From: Hydractinia symbiolongicarpus
Lineage: Eukaryota; Cnidaria; Hydrozoa; Anthoathecata; Hydractiniidae
NCBI RefSeq assembly: GCF_029227915.1
Contig: NC_079876.1
Location: 33,959,828 to 34,023,827, forward strand
DNA: 64,000 bases
Reading direction: 5' to 3'
The position numbers and the translations under genes are program-made. The notes under the pieces are model-generated. The model saw nothing but the letters and a program-made list of their open reading frames with translations, made no database searches and was not told where the DNA came from. Shown here piece by piece: positions 1 to 12,217 of this stretch; position 1 is the first letter of the stretch, and each line of letters opens with the position of its first letter.

Positions 1-373
1 TGTAACTCAAACGGATTGATACCGTTAGAAAGTCAATGAAATGTACTTTTTGAAACTGTCTCTATTTCTTCAGAGCGGGATAACGGCTAGGGTTGGTCTT
101 ACAGTAAGAAATGACATATTTATCTAAATTTTAAAATGAAGCGCGACCACAGCGCCCAGTGTAATCGCTGAGTTCCGGCAATCATGTCAAATTAAAAAGA
201 AAGTTATTTCTTTGAGTCCAATTGTCTCACTTATAACTTTATAAGGTCACCGCCCAAAATCAGTTCCAACTAAGTCCCACAGTCAATCGTTTGACTGTTA
301 AAAGCGATACAACCTAGTATTACCGGAAAGATATCACAAAATACATTTTGGTAAGAATATGTGACTCAACCGT

Positions 374-1117
374 TGTAACTCAAACTGATTGATACTGTTA
401 AAAAGTCAATGAAATGTACTTTTTGAAGCTGTCTCTATTTCTTCAGCGCGCGATAACGGCTAGGATAGGTCCCACAGTAAAAATGACTTAATTATCCAAA
501 TTTTTAAATTAAGTGCTGCCAAAGCGCCCAGTGTAATCGCTGAGTTCCGGCAATCACGTCAAATTAAGAAGAATGTTATTTCTTGGAGTCCAATTTTCTC
601 ATTTATCACATTTATCAGGTCACAGTCCAAAGTTAGTTCAATTAAGTTCCACAGTCAATCGTTTGACTGTTAAAAGCGATACAACCTAGTATTACCGGAA
701 AGATATCACAAATTACATTTTGGTAAGAATATGTGACTCAACCGTTGTAACTCAAACTGATTGATACTGTTAAAAAGTCAATGAAATGTACTTTTTGAAG
801 CTGTCTCTATTTCTTCAGCGCGCGATAACGGCTAGGATAGGTCCCACAGTAAAAATGACTTAATTATCCAAATTTTTAAATTAAGTGCTGCCAAAGCGCC
901 CAGTGTAATCGCTGAGTTCCGGCAATCACGTCAAATTAAGAAGAATGTTATTTCTTGGAGTCCAATTTTCTCATTTATCACATTTATCAGGTCACAGTCC
1001 AAAGTTAGTTCAATTAAGTTCCACAGTCAATCGTTTCACTGTTAAAAGCGATGCAACCTAGTAATATCAGAAAAATATCGCTAAATACATGTTGGTACCA
1101 ATATGTGACCCAAATGT
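374..1117 (+). repeat. Recent tandem duplication of one monomer
   Basis: The unit at 374-745 is followed by a nearly identical unit at 746-1117. Both carry the uncommon variants ACTGATTGATACTG, GGATAGGTCCCACAG, AATTATCCAAATTT and AAGTGCTGCC. They match up to about 1036, where the second continues into a different 3' end (GATGCAACCTAGTAATATCAG). A single related unit lies at 2237-2608, so the longer order of monomers at 1-1117 also recurs about 1863 bp later, with one unit fewer. Confidence 0.85.
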
Positions 1118-4100
1118 TGTAACTCACACGGACTGTAACCGTTAGAAAGTCAATGAAATGTAGTTTTTCAAACTGTCGCTATTTCTTCAGCGCGCGTTAA
1201 CGGATAGGATTGGTCCCACAGTAAAGAATGACTTATTTATCTAAATTTTTAAATGAAGCGCTACCACAGCTCCCAGTTTAATAGCTGAGTTCCGGCAATC
1301 ATGTCAAATTAAGAAGAATGTTATTTCTTGGAGTCCAATTGTCTCACTTTCACATTTATAAGGTCGCGGCCCAAAATCAGTTCAATTAAGTCCCACAGCC
1401 AATTGTTTCACTGTTAAAAGCGATGCAACCTAGTAATACCGGAAAGATATCACGAAATACATGTTGGTAAGAATAATTGACCCAACCGTTGTAGCTCAAA
1501 GGGATTGATGCTGTTAGAAAGTCAATGAAATGTACTTTTTGAAACTGTCTCTATTTCTTCAGCGCGGTCTAACGGCTAGGATTGGTCTTACAGTAAGAAA
1601 TGACATATTTATCTAAATTTTTAAATGAAGCGCTACCACAGCGCCCAGTGTAATCGCTGAGTTCCGGCAATCATGTCAAATTAAAAAGAATGTTATTTCT
1701 TGGAGTCCAATTGTCTAACTTATAACATTTATAAGGTCACAGCCCAAAATCAGTTACAATTACGTCCCACAGTCAATCGTTTCACTGTTAAAAGCGATAC
1801 AACCTAGTATTACCGGAAAGATATCACGAAATACATTTTGGTAAGAATATGTGACTCAACCGTTGTAACTCAAACGGATTGATACTGTTAGAAAGTCAAT
1901 GAAATGTACTTTTTGAAACTGTCTCTATTTCTTCAGAGCGGGATAACGGCTAGGATTGGTCCCACAGTAAAGAATGACTTATTTATCTAAATTTTTAAAT
2001 GAAGCGCGACTACAGCGCCCAGTGTAATCGCTGAGTTCCGGCAATCATGTCAAATTAAAAAGAAAGTTATTTCTTTGAGTCCAATTGTCTCACTTATAAC
2101 TTTATAAGGTCACCGCCCAAAATCAGTTCCAACTAAGTCCCACAGTCAATCGTTTGACTGTTAAAAGCGATACAACCTAGTATTACCGGAAAGATATCAC
2201 AAAATACATTTTGGTAAGAATATGTGACTCAACCGTTGTAACTCAAACTGATTGATACTGTTAAAAAGTCAATGAAATGTACTTTTTGAAGCTGTCTCTA
2301 TTTCTTCAGCGCGCGATAACGGCTAGGATAGGTCCTACAGTAAAAATGACTTAATTATCTAAATTTTTAAATTAAGTGCTGCCAAAGCGCCCAGTGTAAT
2401 CGCTGAGTTCCGGCAATCACGTCAAATTAAGAAGAATGTTATTTCTTGGAGTCAAATTTTCTCATTTATCACATTTATCAGGTCACAGTCCAAAGTTAGT
2501 TCAATTAAGTTCCACAGTCAATCGTTTCACTGTTAAAAGCGATGCAACCTAGTAATATCAGAAAAATATCGCTAAATACATGTTGGTACCAATATGTGAC
2601 CCAAATGTTGTAACTCACACGGACTGTAACCGTTAGAAAGTCAATGAAATGTAGTTTTTGAAACTGTCGCTATTTCTTCAGCGCGCGTTAACGGATAGGA
2701 TTGGTCCCACAGTAAAGAATGACTTATTTATCTAAATTTTTAAATGAAGCGCTACCACAGCCCCCAGTGTAATAGCTGAGTTCCGGCAAGCACATCAAAT
2801 TAAGAAGAATGTTATTTCTTGGAATCCAATTGTCTCATTTATCACATTTATCAGGTCACAGTCCAAAGTTAGTTCAAATAAGTCCCACAGTCAATCGTTT
2901 CATTGTTAAAAGCGATGCAACCTAGTAATATCAGATAAATATCGCTAAATAAATGTTGGTACGAATATGTGACCCAACTGTTGTAACTCAAACGAACTGA
3001 CACCGTTGCAAAGTCAATGAAGTGTAGTTTTTGAAACTTTCGCTATTTCTTCATCGCGCGATAACGGATACGATTGGTCCCACAGTAAAGAATGACTAAT
3101 TTATCTTACTTTTTAAAGGAAGCGCTACCACAGCTCCCAGTGTAATCGCTGAGTTCTGGCAATTATGTCAAATTAAGAAGAATGTTTTTTCTTGGAATCC
3201 AATTGTCTCACTTATAACATTTATAAGGTCACAGCTCAAAATCAGATCCAATTAAGTCCCACAGTCAATCGTTTCACTGTTAAAAGCGATGCAACCTAGT
3301 ATTACCGGAAAGATATCACGAAATACATTTTGGTACGAGTATGTGACGCAACCGTTGTAACTGAAGAGGATTGATACCGTTAGAAAGTCAATGAAATGTA
3401 GTTTTTGAAACTGTCGCTATTTCTTCAGCGCGCGATCACGGCTAGGATTGGTCCAACAGTAAAAATGACTTAATTATCTGAATTTTAAAATGAAGTGCTA
3501 CCACAGCGCCCAGTGTAATCGCTGAGTTCCGGCAATCATGTCAAATTAAGAAGAATGTTATTTCTTGTAGTCCAATTGTTTCACTTATAACGTTTATAAA
3601 GTCACAGTCCAAAATCAGTTCAATTAAGTCCCACAGTCAATCGTTGCACTGTTAAAAGCGATGCAACCTAGTAATGTTGGAAAAATATCGCTAAATACAT
3701 GTTGGTACGAGTATGTGACGCAACCGTTGTAACTGAAGCGGATTGATACCGTTAGAAAGTCAATGAAATGTAGTTTTTGAAACTGTCGCTATTTCTTCAG
3801 CGCGCGATAACGGCTAGGATTGGTCCCACAGTAAAAATGACTTAATTATCTAAATTTTTAAATGAAGTGCTACCCCAGCGCCCAGTGTAATCGCTGAGTT
3901 CCGGCAATCATGTCAAATTAAAAAGAATGTTATTTCTTGGGGTACAATTGTCTCATTTATAACATTTATAAGGTCACAGTCAAAATTCGGTTCAATTTAA
4001 TCCCACAGTCAATCGTTTCACTGTTAAAAGCGATGCAACCTAGTAATATGAGAAAAATATCGCTAAATACATGTTGGTACGAATATGTGACCCAACCGTT

Positions 4101-4472
4101 GTAACTCTAGCGGACTGGCATGTATAAAAAGTCTGTGAAATATAGTATTTGAAACTGTCTCTATTTCTTTAACACGCGCTAACGGCTAGAATTGGTCCCA
4201 CAGTTAAAAAATGACTTTTTTATCTTAATTTTTAAATGAAGCGCTACCACAGCGCCCGGTGTAATCACTGAGTTGCGGCAATCATGTCAAATTAAGAACA
4301 ATGTTATTTCTTTGAGTCCAATTGTCTCACTTTTACATTTATAAGGTCACAGGCCAAAATCAGTTCAATTAAGTCCCACAGTCAATTGTTTTACTGTTAA
4401 AAGCGATGCAACCTAGTAATATCAGAAAAATATCGCTAAATACATGTTGGTACGAATATGTGACTCAACTGT

Positions 4473-5966
4473 TGTAACTCAAACGGATTTATACTGTTAG
4501 AAAGTCAATGAATTGTAGTTTTTTGAAACTGTCGCTATTTCTTCAGCGCGCGATAACGGCTAGGATTGGTCCCACAGTAAAGAATGACTTATTTATCTAA
4601 ACTCTTAAATGAAGCGCTACCACAGCGCCCAGTGTAATCGCTGAGTTCCGGCAATCATGTCAAATTAAGATGAATGTTATTTCTTGGAGTCCAATTGTCT
4701 CATTTATCACATTTATCAAGTCACAGCCTAATATCAGTTCAATTAAGTCCCACAGTCAATCGTTTCACTGTTAAAAGCGATGCAACCTAGTAATATCAGA
4801 AAAATATCGCTAAATACATGTTGGTACGAATATGTGACTCAACTGTTGTAACTCAAACGGATTGATACTGTTAGAAAGTCAATGAAATGTACTTTTTGAA
4901 ACTGTCGCTATTTTTTCAGAGCGGGATAACGGCTAGGATTGGTCCCACAGTAAGAAATGACTTATTTATCTAAATTCTTAAATGAAGCGCTACCACAACG
5001 CCCAGTGTAATCGCTGAGTTCCGGCAGTCATGTCAAACTAAAAAAAATGTTATTTCTTGGAGTCCAATTGTCTCACTTATAACATTTATAAGGTCACAGT
5101 CAAAAATCAGTTTAATTTAATCCCACAGTCAATCATTTCACTGTTAAAAGCGATGCAACCTATTAATATGAGAAAATTATCGCTAAATACATGTTGGTAC
5201 GAATATGTGACTCAACTGTTGTAACTCAAACGGATTTATACTGTTAGAAAGTCAATGAATTGTAGTTTTTTGAAACTGTCGCTATTTCTTCAGCGCGCGA
5301 GAACGGCTAGGATTGGTCCCACAGTAAAGAATGACTTATTTATCTAAACTCTTAAATGAAGCGCTACCACAGCGCCCAGTGTAATCGCTGAGTTCCGGCA
5401 ATCATGTCAAATTAAGATGAATGTTATTTCTTGGAGTCCAATTGTCTCATTTATCACATTTATCAAGTCACAGCCTAATATCAGTTCAATTAAGTCCCAC
5501 AGTCAATCGTTTCACTGTTAAAAGCGATACAACCTAGTATTACCGGAAATATATCACGAAATACATTTTGGTAAGAATATGTGACTCAGCTGTTGTAACT
5601 CAAACGGATTGATACTGTTAGAAAGTCAATGAAATGTACTTTTTGAAACTGTCGCTATTTTTTCAGAGCGGGATAACGGCTAGGATTGGTCCCACAGTAA
5701 GAAATGACTTATTTATCTAAATTCTTAAATGAAGCGCTACCACAGCGCCCAGTGTAATCGCTGAGTTCCGGCAATCATGTCAAATTAAAAAAAATGTTAT
5801 TTCTTGGAGTCCAATTGTCTGACTTATAACATTTATAAGGTCACAGTCAAAAATCAGTTTAATTTAATCCCACAGTCAATCATTTCACTGTTAAAAGCGA
5901 TGCAACCTATTAATATGAGAATATTATCGCTAAATACATGTTGGTACGAATATATGACTCATCCGT
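4473..5966 (+). repeat. Duplicated dimer, 747-bp period (two copies)
   Basis: The monomer pair at 4473-5219 recurs at 5220-5966. Both copies open with GGATTTATACTGTTAG and the six-T variant GAATTGTAGTTTTTTGAAAC, and both second monomers (4847 and 5594) carry AGAGCGGGATAACGG with a TTTTTTCAG variant upstream. The tails differ slightly, for example GATGCAACCTAGTAATATCAG against GATACAACCTAGTATTACCG near 4780 and 5525, so some exchange followed the duplication. Confidence 0.85.
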
Positions 5967-7084
5967 TGTAACTCAAACGGATTGATGCTGTTAGAAAGTC
6001 AATGAAATGTAGTTTTTGAAACTGTCACTATTTCTTCAGCGCGGGATAACGGCTAGGATTGGTCCCACAGTGAAAAATGAATTATTTATCTAAATTTTTA
6101 AATGAAGCGCTACCACAGCGACCAGTGTAATCGCTGAGTTCCGGCAATCATGTCAAATTAAGAAGAATGTTATTTCTTGTAGTCCAATCGTCTCACTTAT
6201 AACATTTATAAAGTCACAGTCCAAAATCAGTTCAATTAAGTCCCACAGTCAATCGTTTCATTGTTAAAAGCGATGCAACCTAGTAATATTGGAAAAATAT
6301 CGCTAAATACATGTTGGTACGAGTATGCGACGCAACCGTTGTAACTGAAGCGGATTGATATCGTTAGAAAGTCAATGAAATGTAGTTTTTGAAACTGTCG
6401 CTATTTCTTCAGCGCGCGATAACGGCTAGGATTGGTCCCACAGTAAAAATGACTTAACTATCTAAATTTTTTAATGAAGTGCTACCACAGCGCCCAGTGT
6501 AATCGTTGAGTTCCGGCAATCATGTCAAATTAAGAAGAATGTTATTTCTTGGAGTCCAATTTTCTCATTTATAACATTGATCAGGTCACAATCCAAAGTT
6601 AGTTCAATTAAGTCACACAGTCAATCGTTTCACTGTTAAAAGCGATGCAACCTAGTAATATTAGAAAAATATCGCTAAATACATGTTGGTACGAATATGT
6701 GACCCAACCGTTGTAACTCACACGGATTGTAACCGTTAGAAAGTCAATGAAATGTAGTTTTTGAAACTGTCGCTATTTCTTCAGAGCGGGATAACGGCTA
6801 GGATTGGTCCCACAGTAAGAAATGACTTATTTATCTAAATTCTTAAATGAAGCGCTACCACAGCGACCAGTGTAATCGCTGAGTTCCCGCAATCATGTCA
6901 AATTAAGAAGAATGTTATTTCTTGTAGTCCAATTGTCTCAATTATAACATTTTTAAAGTCACAGTCCAAAATCAGTTCAATTAAGTCCCACAGTCAATCG
7001 TTTCACTGTTAATAGCGATGCAACCTAGTAATATTGGAAAAATATCGCTAAATACATGTTGGTACGAGTATGTGACGCAACCGT

Positions 7085-9320
7085 TGTAACTGAAGCGGAT
7101 TGATACCGTTAGAAAGTCAATGAAATGTATTTTTTGAAACTGTCGCTATTTCTTCAGTGCGCAATAACGGCTAGGATTGGTCCCACAGTAAAAATGACTT
7201 AACTATCTAAATTTTTAAATGAAGTGCTACCGCAGCGCCCAGTGTAATCGCTGAGTTCCGGCAATCACGTCAAATTAAGAAGAATGTTATTTCTTGGAGT
7301 CCAATTTTCTCATTTATCACATTTATCAGGTCACAGTCCAAAGTTAGTTCAATTAAGTCACACAGTCAATCGTTTCACTGTTAAAAGCGATGCAACCTAG
7401 TAATATCAGAAAAATCTCGCTAAATACATGTTGGTACGGATATGTGACCCAACCGTTGTAACTCACACGGACTGTAACCGTTAGAAAGTCAATGAAATGT
7501 AGTTTTTGAAACTGTCGCTATTTCTTCAGCGCGCGATAACGGCTAGGATTGGTCCCGCAGTAAAAATGACTTAACTATCTAAATTTTTAAATGAAGTGCT
7601 ACCACAGCGCCCAGTGTAATCGCTGAGTTCCGGCAATCATGTCAAATTAAGAAGAATGTTATTTCTTGGAGTCCAATTTTCTCATTTATCACATTTATCA
7701 GGTCACAGTCCCAAGTTAGTTCAATTAAGTCACTCAGTCAATCGTTTCACTGTTAAAAGCGATGCAACCTAGTAATACTAGAAAAATATCGCTAAATACA
7801 TGTTGGTACGAATATGTGACCCAACCGTTGTAACTCACACGGACTGTAACCGTTAGAAAGTCAATGAAATGTAGTTTTTGAAACTGTCGCTATTTCTTCA
7901 GAGCGGGATAACGGCTAGGATTGGTCCCACAGTAAGAAATGACTTATTTATCTAAATTCTTAAATGAAGCGCTACCACAGCGACCAGTGTAATCGCTGAG
8001 TTCCCGCAATCATGTCAAATTAAGAAGAATGTTATTTCTTTTAATCCAATTTTCTCACTCATAACATTTATAAAGTCACAGTCCAAAATCAGTTCAATTA
8101 AGTCCCACAGTCAATCGATTCACTGTTAATAGCGATGCAACCTAGTAATATTGGAAAAATATCGCTAAATACATGTTGGTACGAGTATGTGACGCAACCG
8201 TTGTAACTGAAGCAGATTGATACCGTTAGAAAGTCAATGAAATGTAGTTTTTGAATCTGTCGCTATTTCTTCAGCGCGCGATAACGGCTAGGATTGGTCC
8301 CACAGTAAAAATGACTTAACTATCTAAATTTTTAAATGAAGTGCTACCACAGCGCCCAGTGTAATCGCTGAGTTCCGGCAATCACGTCAAATTAAGAAGA
8401 ATGTTATTTCTTGGAGTCCAATTTTCTCATTTATCACATTTATCAGGTCACAGTTCAAAGTTAGTTCAATTAAGTCACACAGTCAATCGTTTCACTGTTA
8501 AAAGCTATGCAACCTAGTAATATCAGAAAAATATCGCTAAATACATGTTGGTACGGATATGTGACCCAACCGTTGTAACTCACACGGACTGTAACTGTTA
8601 GAAAGTCAATGAAATGTAGTTTTTGAAACTGTCGCTATTTCTTCAGCGCGCGATAACAGATAGGATTGGTCTTACAATAAGAAATGACATATTTATCTAA
8701 ATTTTCAAATGAAGCGCTACCACAGCGCCCAGTGTAATCGCTGAGTTCCGGCAATCATGTCAAATTAAAAATAATGTTATTTCTTGGAGTCCAATTGTCT
8801 CACTTATAACATTTATAAGGTCACAGCTCAAAATCAGTTCCAATTAAGTCCCACAGTCAATCGTTTCACTGTTAAAAGCGATGCAACCTAGTAATATCAG
8901 AAAAATATCGCTAAATACATGTTGGTACGAATATGTGACTCATCCGTTGTAACTCAAACGGATTGATGCTGTTAGAAAGTCAATGAAATTTAGTTTTTGA
9001 TACAGTCTCTATTTCTTCAGCCCGGGATAACGGCTAGGATTGGTCCCACAATATAAAATGACTTATTTATCTAAATTTTTAAATGAAGCGCTACCACAGC
9101 GACCAGTGTAATCGCTGAGTTCCGGCAATCATGTCAAATTAAGAAGAATGTTATTTCTTGTAGTCCAATTGTCTCACTTATAACATTAATAAAGTCACAG
9201 TCCAAAATCAGTTCAATTAAGTCCCACAGTCAATCGTTTCACTGCTAAAAGCGATGCAACCTAGTAATATTGGAAAAATATCGCTAAATACATGTTAGTA
9301 CGAGTATGTAACGCAACCAT
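7085..9320 (+). repeat. Local three-monomer periodicity (about 1117 bp)
   Basis: Units opening with the variant GTAACTGAAGC occur at 6340, 7085, 8202, 9321 and 10067, after the upstream variant GAGTATGTGACGCAACC or close relatives. From 7085 to 8202 the spacing is three monomers and the intervening order is repeated. The repetition is looser than in the core and copies have accumulated independent changes. Confidence 0.6.
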
Positions 9321-10812
9321 TGTAACTGAAGCAGATTGATATCGTTAGAAAGTCAATGAAATTTAGTTTTTGATACTGTCTCTATTTCTTCAGCCCGGGA
9401 TAACGGCTAGGATTGGTCCCACAATATAAAATGACTTATTTATCTAAGTTTTTAAATGAAGCGCTACCACAGCGACCAGTGTAATCGCTGAGTTCCGGCA
9501 ATCACGTCAAATTAAGAAGAATGTTGTTTCTTGGAGTCCAATTTTCTCATTTATCACATTTATCAGGTCACAGTCCAAAGTTAGTTCAATTAAGTCACAC
9601 AGTCAATCGTTTCACTGTTAAAAGCGATGCAACCTATTAATATGAGAAGATTATTGCTAAATACATGTCGGTACAAATATGTGACTCATCCGTTGTAACT
9701 CAAACGGATTGATGCTGTTAGAAAGTCAATGAAATGTAGTTTTTGATACTGTCTCTATTTCTTCAGCGCGGGATAACGGCTAGGATTGGTCCCACAGTAT
9801 AAAATGACTTATTTATCTAAATTTTTAAATGAAGCGCTAACACAGCGACCAGTGTAATCGCTGAGTTCCGGCAATCATGTCAAATTAAGAAGAATGTTAT
9901 TTCTTGTAGTCCAATTGTCTCAATTATAACGTTTATAAAGTCACAGTCCAAAATCAGTTCAATTAAGTCCCACAGTCAATCGTTTCACTGTTAAAAGCGA
10001 TGCAACCTAGTAATGTTGGAAAAATATCGCTAAATACATTTTGGTACGAGTATGTGACGCAACCGTTGTAACTGAAGCGGATTGATACCGTTAGAAAGTC
10101 AATGAAATGTAGTTTTTGAAACTGTCGCTATTTCTTCAGTGCGCAATAACGGCTAGGATTGCTCCCACAGTAAAAATGACTTAATTATCTAAAATTTTAA
10201 ATGAAGTGCTACCACAGCGCCCAGTGTAATCGCTGAGTTCCGGCAATCACGTCAAATTAAGAAGAATGTTGTTTCTTGGAGTCCAATTTTCTCATTTATC
10301 ACATTTATCAGGTCACAGTCCAAAGTTAGTTCAATTAAGTCACACAGTCAATCGTTTCACTGTTAAAAGCGATGCAACCTAGTAATATCAGAAAAATATC
10401 GCTAAATGCATGTTGGTACGAATATGTGACCAAACCGTTGTAACTCACACGGACTGTAACCGTTAGAAAGTTAATGAAATGTAGTTTTTGAAACTGTCGC
10501 TATTTCTTCAGCGCGCGATAACAGATAGGATTGGTCTTACAGTAAGAAATGACATATTTATATAAATTTTTAAATGAAGCGCTACCACAGCGCCCAGTGT
10601 AATCGCTGAGTTCCGGCAGTCATGTCAAATTAAAAAGAATGTTATTTCTTGGAGTCCAATTGTCTCACTTATAACATTTATAAGGTCACAGCCCAAAATC
10701 AGTTCCAATTACGTCCCACAGTCAATCGTTTCACTGTTAAAAGCGATACAACCTAGTATTACCGGAAAGATATCACGAAATACATTTTGGTAAGAATATG
10801 TGACTCAGCCGT

Positions 10813-10954
10813 TGTAACTCAAACGGATTGATACTGTTAGAAAGTCAATCAAATGTACTTTTTGAAACTGTCTCAATTTCTTCAGCGCAGGATAACGGCT
10901 AGGATTGGTCCCACAGTAAAAGAATGATACGGTACGAATTTGTGACCCAACCGT
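10813..10954 (+). repeat. Short monomer S (142 bp, internally deleted)
   Basis: The unit runs normally to CCCACAGTAAAAGAATGA and then jumps to TACGGTACGAATTTGTGAC near the monomer end, removing about 230 bp. The junction carries a few bases (TAC) not explained by either side. This is the first of nine copies of this derivative. Confidence 0.92.
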
Positions 10955-12072
10955 TGTAACTCAAACGGACTGACACTGTTAGAAAGTCAATGAAATGTAG
11001 TTTTTGATACTGTCTCAATTTCTTCAGCGCAGGATAACGGCTAGGATTGGTCCCACAGTAAAAAATGACTTATTTATCTAAATTTTAAAAATGAAGCGCT
11101 ACCATAGCGCCCAGTGTAATCGCTGAGTTCCGGCAATCATGTCAAATTAAGAAGAATGTTATTTCTTGTAGTCCAATTGTCTCACTTATAACATTTATAA
11201 AGTCATAGTCCAAATTCAGTTCAATTAAGTCCCACAGTCAATCGTTTCACTGTTAAAAGCGATGCAACCTAGTAATATCAGAAAAATATCGCCAAATACA
11301 TGTTGGTACGAATATGTGACCAAACCGTTGTAACTCACACGGACTATAACCGTTAGAAAGTCAATGAAATGTAGTTTTTGAAACTGTCGCTATTTCTTCA
11401 GCACGCGATAACAGATAGGATTGGTCTTACAGTAAGAAATGACATATTTATCTACATTTTCAAATGAAGCGCTACCACAGCGCCCAGTGCAATCGCTGAG
11501 TTCCGGCAATCATGTCAAATTAAGAAGAATGTTATTTCTTGGAGTCCAATTGTCTCATTTACCACATTTATCAGGTTACAGTCCAAAATTAATTCAAAAA
11601 AGTCCCACATTCAATCGTTTCACTATTAAAAGCGATGCAACCTAGTAATAACAGATAAATGTCGCTAAGTACATGTTGGTACGAATATGTGACCCAACCG
11701 TTGTAACTCAAGCGGACTGACATCGATAGAAAGTCAATGAAATATAGTATTTGAAACTGTCTCTATTTCTTCAGCACGCGCTCACGGCTAGGATTGGTCC
11801 CACAGTTAAAAAGTGACTTTTTTATCTACATTTTTAAATGAAGCGCTACCACAGCTCCCAGTGTAATCGCTGAGTTCCGGCAATCATGTCAAATTAAGAA
11901 GAATGTTTTTTCTTGGAATCCAATTGTCTCATTTATCACATTTATTAGGTCAAAGTACAAAGTTAGTTCAAATAAGTCCCACAGTCAATCGTTTCATTGT
12001 TAAAAGCGATGCAACCTAGTAATATCAGATAAATATCGCTAAATAAATGTTGGTACGAATATGTGACCCAAC

Positions 12073-12217
12073 TGTCTTAACTCAAACGAACTGACACCGT
12101 TACAAAGTCAATGAAGTGTAGTTTTTGATACTTTCGCTATTTCTTCATCGGGCGATAACGGATACGATTGGTCCCACAGTAAAAGAATGATACGGTACGA
12201 ATTTGTGACCCAACCGT
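12073..12217 (+). repeat. Short monomer S (145 bp, internally deleted)
   Basis: Same deletion junction AAAAGAATGATACGGTACG. The start is the variant TGTCTTAACTC. The following unit (12218) is the GATACTGTCTCAATTTC type, as after most other S copies. Confidence 0.9.

Noticed and set aside
11439-11645. 68-codon open frame in the satellite, with a close relative at 14566-14772 and a 78-codon frame at 57202-57438
   Set aside because: All lie inside satellite monomers at the same phase and most other monomers have stops in this frame. The shared protein sequence only reflects the shared repeat.
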